Shown here piece after piece: positions 36,759 to 49,101 of a stretch of DNA of 64,000 bases. Below the pieces are notes generated by a model. It did no database searches. It was not told where the DNA came from and saw nothing but the letters and a program-made list of their open reading frames with translations. Made by a program: the position numbers and the translations under genes. Origin of the DNA: Labia minor. Lineage: Eukaryota > Arthropoda > Insecta > Dermaptera > Spongiphoridae. Numbering within the stretch: the first letter of the stretch is position 1; each line of letters begins with the position of its first letter. The stretch is taken from the NCBI GenBank assembly GCA_963082975.1, contig OY720350.1, positions 51,476,734 to 51,540,733 on the forward strand, given 5' to 3'.

Positions 36759-39123
36759 TGAAAATTAGAATAGATGACTTTAAAAAAAAAAAATTAAATA
36801 TTCAAATGAACATAAAAAATATAAGAACATTGGATTGGAGAGTTGAGGGTAAATCATTTCATGATTGCGACAATATTTATTTCGAAAAAAAAATTCAAAA
36901 GATCTTTATAACTAGAATATGTCTATTTTGAATGAAATGAATAGTTTATATTATGATGTAGTTATTTTCTTATATACCTCTATTATACTTTTTCTTTCAT
37001 GATTCATAAGATTCCATTGATTTTATTACTTTTTATTCTATTCAATCTGTCGAATATAAACTGAATTGTTTCGTTGATATGATCGAATACTCGCTGCCTC
37101 TCTTTCTCTCATTCTTTCTTACCTTTACACGCATAATACCTGGTAAGAGATACGAGAAGAATAGTTTTGTCCCTGGACATACTTTGGTTGCATAAACAAA
37201 TGACGAAGACATTCATTAGCTTAGGTGAGAAGGTGGGGAGACTTCGCTTCGCTTTTTCAACTTCAAAACCTTATCAGTTGACTATGTGCCAGGAGTGGAG
37301 GTTTCCAAGTGCATGAGCGAAGGTGGTCGGCGATGAGCCTTTTAAGTGTTGTTTAACTTTAAACATCTCTCAAGTATAACTATCAAACAAGTGAGTCCGA
37401 ATATATTTAAACATGAATTAACCCTTTCTCAGGTTTAAAAACACAGAATTATTTTTATTCAATTCCATTAATTGAAAAAAAAAAAAAAAAATAAGTTTAA
37501 ATTCAAATTTTTCTTTTAAAATTTATAATTTGATTTGGAAATTAATTATAAATAATGTAAAGTAATTATAAATTTCTAGAATTATATTATTATTATAAGA
37601 TAAAAGTATATAATGAAATTCGTAAGTTTTGTATACCCCTCCTAGCCCACCAATAATCAACTTTCAAATGAATTTAAAATATAATTTATATAAAACATTT
37701 ACTTTTATATTTTAATATAAAAAAATAAATTATAAAAATATTGAAAAATGAAAACAATATATTGCTTCTTTTAATAATAAAGATAACGATAATGTAAGTA
37801 TTGAAATATTGGCATTTCACTCGAATGGATAATTTATAATATATGCGTGTTCCACAGAATTAGAATTATATTGAAAAGTTATTTAATATTTTTCCGTTGT
37901 TTTTATGTAATATTTTATTAATTCTTAGTCATGGGTAAGCTTTTTCTAATCCCTGATTGAAAATTAATAAAAATAGAAACTATTTCTCCTAATATATATA
38001 TATATATATATAGGTATATATAATTAAGCCAATCATTAAATTAATATCTTTTTATTTGAGATCTCTTTTAATGTAATCTTAATTTATCTATTTATAATTA
38101 TATTCATATATTTAAGTATGTTATAAAAAGGTTGAACTTTTAAGCTCTAATATATTTAGTATTTGTTGATATAAATATTAAATTTATAAACATTTATATA
38201 ATTGAGGGATTTTATATCTTAAAAAAAAACATTCAAAATTAATTTTATTAATTTATTTTCAAAGTATTTTAATTTTTATGAAAAAATTACACGAAATAGA
38301 ACATTTAAAACTTGTGTACCAACTAAGTGTGTTTGAAATTAATAATATATTTTTGATATATATATATATATATATATATATCTAGCGGTCTCCATAATCA
38401 AAATCAGAAATAAAAACTAAAAATAGAAATTAAATAGTATTTAAATTTACCAAAATTTACATAAAATTATGGTTTTATTAATTCCCTTAAATGTATATAA
38501 GTACGTATATATTAAATAATTATTGTGTTTATTTTTTCTTTTATATAATAAAAAAATTATTTTCAATCTATTCAATTTTGAAAATTGTAAGTCTTTGGAA
38601 TATGGAAAATTTCATTTTTTAAAATAGAAGACGACAACTTGTACGTACAAAGATTAAAAAATGTAAATTAATAAATTTATCTTTGTTTCAATAAAAAAAT
38701 ATTGCTTTTCAATACAATCGTCCTTGATATTATCATATAGTTATTTATAATGTATTATATATAATATTATTCATATATAATACATATGCTTTAAAGAAAA
38801 TATTGTATTTATATTGTTAAAATGTTTTTTATTTTATTTAATTTTTCGTTGAATAGCAATATAGTTAATTGAATCTTAAGAAAAAATTCAAATTTGAGAT
38901 TAATGATATTAAATATTCAATTTTAATTTTTCACTTTTCTATATTTCTCTCGTTAAATAACACAGGCCTGCGCCATAAAAATTGTTTCAAATTTAATAAC
39001 AGATTTTTATGGTATTTTCAACGTTGATTTCAGAAAAAATATTTAAAAAATTCCATCACGTACAGTTATTTAACAAATTGATGTAAAGTTTTACCTTTTT
39101 TCGATATTTTAATACACATGGAG
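36759..39123. other. A+T-rich stretch with one complex block and a palindrome
   Basis: The block 37080-37400 has higher G+C and complexity but no recognised exon or repeat. A palindrome with 13-bp arms ATGTATTATATAT/ATATATAATACAT lies at about 38750-38785. TA runs are at about 37994-38012 and 38350-38381, and an A run at 37476-37491. Confidence 0.5.
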
Positions 39124-39790
39124 GTGGTGATTTAAAAGTTGTTTCAATGCTGCTTGGTCCTTGCTTTCTCTGTAAATGGGACAGCAGAGACAGAAAGCAT
39201 GACTATATAAAAAAAGATTGGCCCTTGAGAAAAACCTTACAGGTTGGGGTTGTTGAGAGGGAAAAAGGTCTTACTTCCACCACTTGGGCCTGATGAAACA
39301 GTTTATCAAGGCATTGTCAGAAGAAGGAGAGTGTTTCAGATATCTTTATGGACAGTTTCCTGGTTTATTCGAGGCAAAGCTGAAGGAAGAAATCTTTATC
39401 GGACCAGACATTAGAAAACTAAAGAGAGATCCCAACTTTGAGGACAAAATGGAAACAAAAGAAAAAGAAGCGTGGACATCTTTTAAATTGGTTGTTACCA
39501 GTTTTCTAGGAAACATAAAAGATCCAAACTACAAGATAATCGACACCTTGAAGAAACTTGGTTGTAATATGACCATTAAAGTTAATTTTGACTATTTCCC
39601 TGCAAACCTTGGTGATGCAAGTGAAGAGCAAGGTGAAAGATTCTACCAAGACATAAAGGAATTGGAAAGAAGATACCAAGGAAGATGGAACGTCAACATG
39701 ATAGCGGACTACTGCTGGATGTTAAAAAGAGATGATCCTCAACGAGTCCACAGCCGGAAAAGCAACAAAAGAACCTTCGAGAGCAAGTGA
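39124..39790 (+). pseudogene. Relic of a repeat-borne arthropod protein family of unknown function
   Basis: From 39124 the frame reads GDLKVVSMLLGPCFLCKWDS, then IKKDWPLRKTLQ. A frameshift or short deletion near 39240-39290 leads into an open frame from 39284 to the TAA at 39788-39790: 168 codons, starting LMKQFIKAL and later EEQGERFYQDIKELERRYQG and ADYCWMLKRD. I recognise this CFLC/WPLR/YQGRW/ADYCW.LKRD signature as an abundant uncharacterised protein in arthropod genomes, usually multicopy. The relic keeps only the C-terminal half, and a normally present short segment is deleted before GLMKQF. Its element type is unknown to me. Confidence 0.7.
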
Positions 39791-40901
39791 AAACGTTATT
39801 ATAATGACTTATAAACTTAAAGAGAAATAGAACCTGATTTATAAATAAAATAAAATGTTATAAATTTGGAAAAATGTGAAGAAGGCTTAAATGTTGTTAT
39901 TATACCCAAAAATATACCCTTTTTTGTAAGAAAACCTGACGTAATAGAAAAAAACGGATTGCATTTTTTAAATGAGCGTTGGAAATACCATAAAAGAAAG
40001 TTATTAAATTTCAAACAATTTTTTTGAACTTTGTTTTTGCAGGTCTGTTTAATTTAACAATGTAATTTTTAGTAACATAATATATAAAAACAAACCTATA
40101 ATTGTAAATGCGTTAAATGAATGAAAAACAAACAACTCAAAATTCTAATTAATTATTGTGATTATTTGGATATTTTGATATTGATGAGAATGTATGTCAA
40201 CACACATAATGTTATTTATTCAATAATAATTTTATCTATTACACTTAATATATATTACTTATAAAAATTCAATCGAAAAATATTAAAAAAATGTAATTAT
40301 ATTTAATGAATTGAGTTAAGAATTAAAGGTTTCTTATGGATACTCTTTAAATGCTTTGAAAAAAAAATAATAAAAAATACAAGTGCAGTAACCTTCCTAA
40401 AGTTATACAATAGATAATAATTATATATATATATATATATATAATATCTTAATCATTTGATCAATTCACAAAGGATTACTTCAAAAGTGTCGCCTTGTTT
40501 ATTGAGATAACGATCTGGCTTATGAATAAAATGATATTCTTTAAATCCTCACAAAGATTTTTCCACAGTGATTTCCTTGATAAAATCAAATGACCTCAAT
40601 CTTAAATTTTAATTATAAATTTAATTAAATTTATCATAATAAATAATATTTTAAATAATTAAATCGTTAATAAAACTAAAGTGGATCAAAATTTTTAAAA
40701 AATCCAATATGAAAATTATTAATGAATAATAATATATACTGATTAAATTTAATAAACAATTAGTATATGTAAAAACAAATTAGAAAAAAAAATTATGTAT
40801 TATGTAAATATTTTTTATAAAAAAAAATGTATATAGAAATAAATAAATAAATAAATAAAGGCAATAAATAAATAAATAATATTATATGGCTTTTTATAAT
40901 T
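39791..40901. other. A+T-rich stretch, no gene seen
   Basis: A TA run at about 40424-40443 and a TAAA-type run at 40836-40880. No coding content recognised. Confidence 0.6.
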
Positions 40902-41265
40902 AGTACCGGGACCCCGAGCCTCGGCTCGGTAATTAAGTTAAAAAAATGATTCATTATGATAGGGTTTGGCTGGTAATATTAATACCTGGGACACCAAGCT
41001 CTCGCTCGACCCTTTAAAAAATATTGATATACAATTCTTTAATTATTTATTACAATTATTCAATGTTTTAATCAATCTGATTAAAATGAATTGAACTGGG
41101 GTCCTCAATAATAATACCTGGATTACCGAGCCACCACTCGGTCAATAAAAAAAATGATTCTTTATTATCGGGTTTGGCTGATAATATTAATACCTGTTTC
41201 ACCGAATCGCCATTCAAATAATAACATACAAAAAGTAGGCCTGTTGATACATCGCTCGACCCTTA
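40902..41265 (+). repeat. Family C hairpin-bounded repeat, two units
   Basis: Unit 1 (40904-41012) opens with ACCGGGACCCCGAGCCTCGG, containing the hairpin CCGAGCC-TC-GGCTCGG, and closes near ACCAAGCTCTCGCTCGACCC. Unit 2 (about 41117-41215) opens with ACCGAG-CCACCA-CTCGGT. Each unit carries GGGTTTGGCTGRTAATATTA and AATACCTG. A spacer containing AATCAATCTGATTAAAATGA separates them. The same units recur at 61779-62215. Coding capacity: none. Confidence 0.8.
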
Positions 41266-41325
41266 AAGAACATAAATTATAAAAAAAAGTCATAAAACAT
41301 ACACCCCTTAAACGTTAACAGATAC

Positions 41326-41402
41326 ATTTAAATTATTTGAAATTGTTTCTGTAGCTGGAAATTAATTTATTTCAAACCGTAGCCACATGTCAACTTATTT
41401 AA
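41326..41402 (+). mobile_element. HelA 3' fragment
   Basis: Contains TTTCTGTAGCTGGAAATTAA and the 3' end GTCAACTTATTTAA but lacks the sub-terminal inverted repeat. A miniature TTAA-site element starts at its last bases. Confidence 0.7.
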
Positions 41403-41485
41403 CACATTCCCGCCGGCTCCATAATTTGTCCATTTATTTTATGTGGCGGCATGAGCCATCGGTGGTACATGCCGGCGGGAACGTG
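41403..41485. mobile_element. Miniature piggyBac-like element, 83 bp, TTAA target site
   Basis: Termini CACATTCCCGCCGGC and GCCGGCGGGAACGTG are inverted (14 of 15), flanked by TTAA at 41399-41402 and 41486-41489. TTAA duplication is diagnostic of piggyBac. It is too short to code and depends on a transposase elsewhere. Confidence 0.75.
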
Positions 41486-41790
41486 TTAAAAATTTGATAT
41501 CTACATGTTGTCATTCAAAGAAATTTTACGTTTTTATTTTTTATGTTATTTATTCATATAATCTTAAAAATTAAAAGAGGTAATAATATTCGCAATGTGA
41601 ATGTTTTCAGTTTTTTATAAACAATTTAAAAAGGCCAATATTAGAAAAATAAAATTAAAAATATAATAAAATATAAATATAAATATAACATAAAAAATAA
41701 AAACATAAATTTTAATTTTGATCTCATAATTGGATTTTCATTTTCAAGTAAGTAAGATATTATTATGGGTGGATTCACAATGTATAAAGG

Positions 41791-41866
41791 GACGAGAAAT
41801 GTGGATGTTGCGGCCAAGAACTTTCGACTACCGTAGAGCACAGAGATAGATAGATATAACTTTTAC
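41791..41866 (+). mobile_element. LINE 3' end with TAGA-repeat tail
   Basis: GAGAAATGTGGATGTTGCGG and CCAAGAACTTTCGACT match, with few differences, the reverse complement of 46120-46155 and are followed by the same AGATAGATAGATA tail. It is a severely 5'-truncated copy. Confidence 0.65.
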
Positions 41867-42240
41867 AATAATAATATATAATTAATTTATTGATTAAATT
41901 AAAATATATTAAAAGTAAGAACACAAAAACAAATAATGTTTTATCTAATATACTGAGTGAACAGCTAGTATATAATATTTTGTATTTACGGAGTCGCTGT
42001 ATAATAAATTGATGACTTGATTTAATTCTCCTAACATTTTCCAGAAAAGGTAAAATTTTAAGAAAAGAGCATTATTAGTGATTTCATGTTACCTTTCTTT
42101 CATTTCATCATTTTCTAATTAGTATTTTTACTTTTAAAGGAACTGACGCCTGTACCTTGTTGAGTATGGATATTTGAATAGCTTTAACTGGTCATCCATT
42201 GATGATTTAAAAAATGACACCTGGGATTAAAATTAAAAAT
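41867..42240. other. A+T-rich stretch, no gene seen
   Basis: Nothing recognised. Confidence 0.6.
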
Positions 42241-42756
42241 CTGGAGTGTCTCCACTTGACTATTTCGCAAATTTGGATTGGATTAATTAACATATATTAT
42301 ATTTAAATTAAATTTAATTCATTAAATTATAAATTAAAATTAATAAACCATACTTATTAAGAAAATAACAAGCCTGTCTTTTTTCTTAATGGCACCACGT
42401 CACGTGCTGGCGCGTGATTAGCAGTTAAAAAACTAATTCCGGTACTTTCAACGATTCAATCAAGCTGAAATTCTATATATATCAGTTTTATAAAATTTTT
42501 AATCATATGAAAAACTATCAAACATATATCTTTATTTTTACTGTCAGTTAAGAAGAAAAAAATGAAAACGTGGTAGGTAATGACCCTCTTCCGAAAGTGC
42601 TACATTTCTCAAAAGTTGACAGAAAACAACGAATTTTGAATAATGCCCGTGTACCAAATTTCATTATTCTAGCTCAATCCGTATAAAAACATCAAAATCT
42701 CGACATCCAAAATTTTCATGATCGCAATATTGGCAATAAATGGCGAGATAGTAAAA
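42241..42756 (-). mobile_element. HelB helentron-like element
   Basis: The left (3') end is CTGGAGTGTCTCCACTTGAC; the right (5') end is TGGCGAGATAGTAAAAA. The CA microsatellite segment is deleted relative to 36155-36758, otherwise complete. Confidence 0.85.
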
Positions 42757-45261
42757 ATTAATGAAGGAGGGAATGAGAGCTATGTGTAAATTTTAATACA
42801 TCTAGCAATAAACTATACGTAGAAATTGACTTTCAATTCCATCTTATTATATAATGGTAAATAATTATCAGCTCTTTTTCCCTCTTAAAGATGACAATTT
42901 CTTATTTATCGTTCAATAAATAATGAAAAAAAGAATAAACTCGTTTTCCATCAACTCTTTAAATAAATATTTCTCTCTCTCACTCTCTCCGATTGAATGA
43001 AATTAGATATTAATTAAATGACAAGAGCAAAAGACATTACATTACTTATTATTTATCACGAATGTTTCGGATCGACTTAATGAAAGAGGAGATGGGATTA
43101 TGTCATTCACTCCCATTCCTTTATTTTATTCACTCATAAAACAAAGAACTTTTTATAAATTAAATTATAAATATATACAACACATACTCATTCAATCAAG
43201 TTTATTTATTCAAGTATTTTTTTGAGTCATTTTCTAAATGACCATTCTAGAATTTTTATTATTACTGCAGTCATTTTCTACAAGATCGATAAGAAATGTA
43301 TATATTAAATAAATTTAGAATATTCTTCAAACAAAAAAATAAATATTTATTATTTTTTAAGTTTTCCGATGTAACGGTAAAAAAATAATTTTATATATTT
43401 TATATATTTCTCCCACATAAACATGAATTTTGAAAAATTATTGTATATAATTTCATTAGTTGTATAATTTTTTAAAGAAATTTCTATACTAAAAAGGGCA
43501 ATTAAAATTTTTGAAATTTCACTGCTATCTCATAATTACTTTTCATTAAAACAAGTAAAATCAAATTTTAGATTTGCTCAATTTAAAGTTTTTTTTTTTA
43601 TTTATATTGAAACATTTTTTATTTTTAAGATTAATAGTTAGTGTAATTTTTTTTTAAAAAATAACCATCTTTCTTAGATTTTTTTCTAGTCTATAGAATT
43701 AGTCCCAGAGTATAAATCACTATATTATTTATATATTTTAGTAAATTTATAAACTCAAAACTGATTAAAAAATTGATTTATTTTTCACTTTCAACATACT
43801 TGTGTATTAATTAATACAATTTAATATAAAAAAGTGATAAAATGTGTTTTCTGTATGTAATGAAAATATAAATATAAAATCTACCTATTATATATATAAA
43901 ATAATATTATTTATTATTCATAGTATAAAGGATCATTGCAAAAATAAATAATTTATCTAATTATCAACTACAATATTTTCAAAAAGATTATTACTTTTTT
44001 TAAATTTAATATATTCATGAAATTGAGGTCTTATTAAATGTCTAAATATCTCATTTGGTTGTATAGAGATTATAAATAATCCTAGTTCCGTTAATTTGAA
44101 AGGAAAGCTTGATGAAACTGGGGTGGTATCTACTCTGTCAGCCGTATTATAGATTGCCTAACTCACAGGGGCGATATTGAAAGTTTGACATTTATAGATA
44201 AAAACAGCTTGAAAATTGAATATAAAACTTGATCTCTAATGACTTTTTTATGAATTTTCGTTTAGACTAGAGTAAAATTATAAAATTAAAATTTGGACAA
44301 AATAAATTCCAACATCATTCCAAAATTCACATTATATTATATGCTTATAAAGCACACTGTATTAATCACAAATATTTTGTTTAATAATTAATTTAATAAT
44401 CAGAAATTTGAATACAAAAATAAAATAATCATATATAATTCTTAAAAACTAAGCACTTTTTGATGCATTTTTTTAATCAGATGATCTTAAATTATAATAA
44501 TATTTTTTGAAATAAATTGTTTTTTATTTAACTCTCTCATGGTGGCGTTGACAAATGAACAATTTAGTTTTATTAAAAATTTAAATATAAAAAATATTAT
44601 ACTTAATTTGTTTTAGAAAAATTAATTCGAATTTAAGAGTAATAATTAATTTAATTTAATTGAAATTGATTTTACTTTTAATATTATTGAATATTATAAC
44701 TAAAAATAAAAATTTAAATTTGGCTTCTAAGTGACATATATATAAATAAATATAAATATAAAAGTGTTAATTCAATATTAATAAATAAATAAATATTTTC
44801 TAAATATCATCATTATTTATAAAAAAAAGTATAGAAATTTAATTAATTGTATTTTGGTGAAATGATTGAATTATAAACAACCTGTTTGTATGTCCAACCC
44901 TTTTTTAAAATGTAATCAACCTCTCAAAGTGTACTTTATAATTATCTTTCAACGTCTCTTTCTGGCGGCAAAGGAAGGATGGCGGGGGAGATGAAGGGTT
45001 ATTAAACAATGCATGAGGTCGGCAATTAATGACACCAGCCGGAATGGTGCTCCAGTCACTTTGTGTAATTACAATCACAGTGACACTCGTAAACAATTTA
45101 TTTTGTGTGTCTGCCATTTGTATTCAATGAAGAGTCTCAAAGGGAAGGGAAGATTGAAGAGTGAGAACTCAACCGGAATCAATAATGTTCAATTAGGAAG
45201 TATGTATATATAGAGTAGTAGGTGTCTAGGTGAAGAAAAGTTGATGGGAAGATTTGTTACC
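42757..45261. other. A+T-rich stretch with a complex block at 44890-45235
   Basis: The block 44890-45235 is of higher complexity. It is open for 70 codons on the minus strand (44905-45117) and 66 on the plus strand (45013-45213), neither recognised. A segment at 44090-44200 is also more complex. The rest is A+T-rich. Confidence 0.45.
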
Positions 45262-45820
45262 TTTTTTACTATCTCGTCGAAAATTTTCGATGTCGAGATT
45301 TTGATGTTATTATACGTTTTGAAGGTTGAGAAAAATGTCTCTGATTGTATATATATATATATGTGTGTATGTATGTAGACAAGAAAACGAAAAAACGGTT
45401 TGAGCTAGAATAATGAAATTTGGTATCAAAATTCGTGGTTTTCTATCAACTTTTGAGAAATGTAGCTCAAACTGAAGAGGGTCATTATCTACAACGTTTT
45501 GATTTTTTTCCCTGTAAAGTGACCGTAAAAAGAAAGATATATGTTTGATAATTTTTTACATGATTAAAAATTCTATAAAACTGCTATATATAGAATTTCA
45601 ACTTTATTGAATATCTGAAATTACCAGAATTAATTTTTTAACAATGCAAATCTCACGCGCCAACACGTGACGTGGTTCCATCAACAAAGAGCCAAACATG
45701 GGCTGGTTTAATAAATATTATTTATTAATTTTAATTTATAATTAATTAAATTTAATTTAAATATAATATATGTTAATTAATCCAATTCAATTTGCGAGAT
45801 AGTCGAGTGGAGACACTCCA
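45262..45820 (+). mobile_element. HelB helentron-like element, near full length
   Basis: 5' end TTTTTTACTATCTCGTCGAA; 3' end TGCGAGATAGTCGAG followed by the hairpin TGGAG-ACA-CTCCA. A short TA and TG run at about 45348-45372 replaces the CA microsatellite. Confidence 0.87.
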
Positions 45821-46109
45821 ATTTATGGAGAAGTTTGTTGAATTAGGTTATGACTTCATTTTCAAGAACGTCCACTTGTATAGAAATATAGTTATATTAT
45901 AGTAGCTGCTCAGAGAGCGGCTTCACACCTAGACGGGGGCTCCGCCGTTGTAGATAGTATTTGGTTGAAAGTAGTAAAAGGTTTTCATCCATTTTGTTTC
46001 AATCAGTATATTACATAAAACATTCATTTCTTTTTGTGTTCTTATTTAAAATATATTTTAATTTAATCAGTAAATTAATTATATATAATATTATTATTGT
46101 ATATGTTAT

Positions 46110-46440
46110 ATCTATCTATCTATGTGGCTCAAAGATACTCGAAAGTTTTTGGCCGCAACAACCACATTTCTCCAAGCGTCCCTATTCTGAGCCCTTGTCC
46201 CATCTCTCTTACGTCCCCTTCTACGCGTCCTTGGTCTTCCAAGCGGACGTTTTCCAATCGGTCTCCGCACCAAAATCTTTTTCCTCTCCCATTCTAGTCA
46301 CGTGCCCCGCCTATCGCAGCCTTCTCTCTTTTATAACTTTAACTATTTCTGGAGATGCATAGAGGTCATGCAATTCCTCGTTAGCAGTCTCCGCCATTCC
46401 CTGGTGTCCTCCTCTTTCTTTGGCTCATAAATGCTGGGAA
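46110..46440 (-). pseudogene. C-terminal relic of a LINE endonuclease/reverse transcriptase
   Basis: On the minus strand the translation runs, with stops and shifts, through EIVKVIKERRLR, GHVTRMGEEK, RPIGKRPLGRPRTRRRGR and RDAWRNVVVAAKNF. These are the C-terminal signatures of insect-type endonuclease/reverse-transcriptase LINEs. The 3' end terminates in a TAGA-type microsatellite (46111-46125). The plus-strand frames of 133 and 66 codons over this segment are antisense shadows. Confidence 0.75.
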
Positions 46441-48752
46441 GGATTCTATTCTAAAATACTCTGAATCTACTCTTAAACAAAATGCTTCAATCTAGCAGGC
46501 AATTCAAAATTAAAAACTGAATCATTTTATTTTATATTTTATTTAAATAAAAATGCCTTTCTTAAAATTGAATTTAAAAAAACATGCCCAATATAAATTT
46601 TAATTTTTAAATTTTAAAATTTTTAAATTTATTATAATTTCATGTCTCAACTACTAAAAAAAATTGAATAAATCAAATTATCTAGTAAGAATATTTAAGA
46701 ATGACATATTTTATATTAAAATACTTTTTTGTTTTAATAAATAATAAATAAATATTTTTTAAACCAATAACAGATTTTATAAATTTTTGTTTGTTTTTTT
46801 CTTGAATATATCATTCATAGCATTTATCATTTCTATATTATTTTTTGTTAGTTACTAATAAAAATAAAAATACATTTTAGTTTAGATAGTAGATTCTACT
46901 TCACAATCTTATAAGTGAAGGGAGGAGTGCCTCTGCCCTTTCGTGAGCAATTAATTTCCCCAGTCATTCAATTTCTCCTTCTTACAAGAAAAATGAAGTT
47001 ACCGCAATCATTGTCCTTTAATACTTAACACCATATCCCCTATAATTTGGCTTGCTTGATAAATGTGATTATTTAAAATATTTCCTAAATGTTAAATGGT
47101 TCACAAAATACATATATATAAAACATTTGTTGTAAAAAATATTAGTAATAGAATATAAGAACTACGATTTTTCTAAGTCAATACTTAACTCAAAAGATCT
47201 TGTCCACAGAGAAACAGCGCAATTATCCAACTCTCCATATCCTAAACCTCCAAAATTCAATTCTCATTCCCTCTCAATTCTTTATATATTTAAAATACAT
47301 GATTTAAAATTATATTATCGAATGCAATGTACAAAGAAAAATATTAAATATGTAAAAGAAACTTAAAAAAATTTAGATAAAAATTATTTTTCTAGTTTCA
47401 GTTCATTTTAAAATATCGTACACTTTTGTAAAGTAACTTAACTATAAAATGGAAATATTGATTTTTTGATAATAAAGATGAGAAAAAAAGTCGATTACTG
47501 ATCATGATTGAATAAAAACTTTATTAAGGGTATTAGGAATAAAAAACAGGAACGCGAAGTTTAGACAGAATATAAAATATTTTTTAGTTTTAAAACTCGA
47601 TCCAATTCGCATCGACCCATTCATATTTTCATTGGATGGTTAACACATTCTCATTATAAAAATGTTTCCTAATAATTTTTATCATTAAATTTATGTGACA
47701 TTGACATTTTTATTTTAACGATAAACATTGAATTAATTAGTATTAAGTATGAGAGAATCAGAAAAAAAAATAATGAAAGTCCTTTAATGCAACTAATTTG
47801 ACCTATTCTATTTACAAGCTGATTCATTTCAAATTTTCCAAAATTATTTATAATTAAATACACTTGTAAGAATAAAACAAAAAAAAAATGAATAAATGAC
47901 TAAAATAAACCAACGCGAATACTTTGGATAGTAAACAAAAGAAATGGAAATCAATATCAGTCACAGGACTTTTGGTTTTTGAAGCGTTTGAGACCTTGCA
48001 AGTTAGAAAGAGAGAGATAGAGAAAGAGAGAAAGAGAGAGAGAAAGAAAAAAGCACGCACATATACTCTAAATATTGATCTTCTCATTATATGTACTTTT
48101 TTATAAATTAAATAAAAAACCATAAATTACTCTAAAAAGTATTTTTTTTTTCATCATCCAAATGATAATAGTAATATTAATAACAATGGAATATAAAAAA
48201 AATACAATAAACTTGTTTTCTGTCTCACTTTACAAAAAGTTTAAAATATAATTGACATTTCACCTCTACTATCTTATAGTCTCAATTTGAAATAACTTTA
48301 TTATTACACGATTCAAATCGAATTACTTTTTTGCAATATAGTATATCGTTCCAAAAAAATAAACAAACCAAAAATATAATTTTTTTTTTTATTATAAATG
48401 TGAAAAGTTGTAATGTCGAGTAATTGTTTTTTTTTCTTCAAATATTCGTAGTTTATGCAATAAACTTTTTTTATACTTTTACATATCTTACAACAAACAA
48501 ACGAAAGAGGTCTTGTTATCTTTATTTTTCACTTTTTAAGTATTTTTCCTCCTTTTTTTAAAAATGATTTTTAAATGGAATAAAAATTATGAAAAAAATA
48601 GAATCTGAGATATTGAAATATTATCAGTAAAGATATACTCTTTAGTTCTGAGTTCATTTAGCTCAGAGCATTGAATACATAAAATGAATAAGTATTCGTA
48701 TATTTATATTTTGAATATTTAATTTGACTTGTTTACACATTTATTTGAATCT
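46441..48752. other. A+T-rich stretch, no gene seen
   Basis: Contains a GA-rich low-complexity tract at 48003-48050 and slightly more complex bits at 46910-47060 and 47190-47285. No recognised gene. Confidence 0.55.
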
Positions 48753-48766
48753 ATTCTACTAATGAT

Positions 48767-49087
48767 AGGGGGCAGCATGGCTGAGTGGGTAGAGTACTAG
48801 ATTTCTACACAGGAAGCCTGAGTTCGAATCCCAGCATAGAACTCAAGATTATATATTTATTTAATTTAATTTAATTTAATAATTTAATTAATAATTAATT
48901 AATAAATAAATAAATAAATAAATATATAAATTTAATTCAATTAATTCAATTTAACATCGGCTGCCCCACCGAAGAAGGCAAGGGGAAACCACTTCGGTCA
49001 AATTTTCCCATGAACACCCTATGACTCTTGTGGAGTTATTAGGGCCACGACACTTCCGCTAGGAAGTTATCGACAACGAAGAGGAAG
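48767..49087 (+). mobile_element. tRNA-derived SINE with 14-bp target-site duplication
   Basis: A tRNA-like head (48767-48842) shows an A box, TGGCTGAGTGGGTAGAGTA, and a B box, GAGTTCGAATCCC, the internal RNA polymerase III promoter. A variable A+T/TAAA tract follows (48850-48950), then a conserved tail (48955-49087). ATTCTACTAATGAT occurs at 48753-48766 and again at 49088-49101, an exact 14-bp duplication. The tail shares GCAASGGGAAACYACTT with the LINE relic at 56951-56976. It ends without a long A tail. Confidence 0.88.
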
Positions 49088-49101
49088 ATTCTACTAATGA
49101 T

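Noticed and set aside
45961-46362. 133-codon ORF on the plus strand
   Set aside because: The half over 46130-46362 is antisense to the LINE C-terminal coding relic; the rest is A+T-rich.
48767-48842. Genuine tRNA gene
   Set aside because: A and B boxes are present but the acceptor stem does not pair, and the segment continues into a SINE body flanked by a 14-bp duplication.
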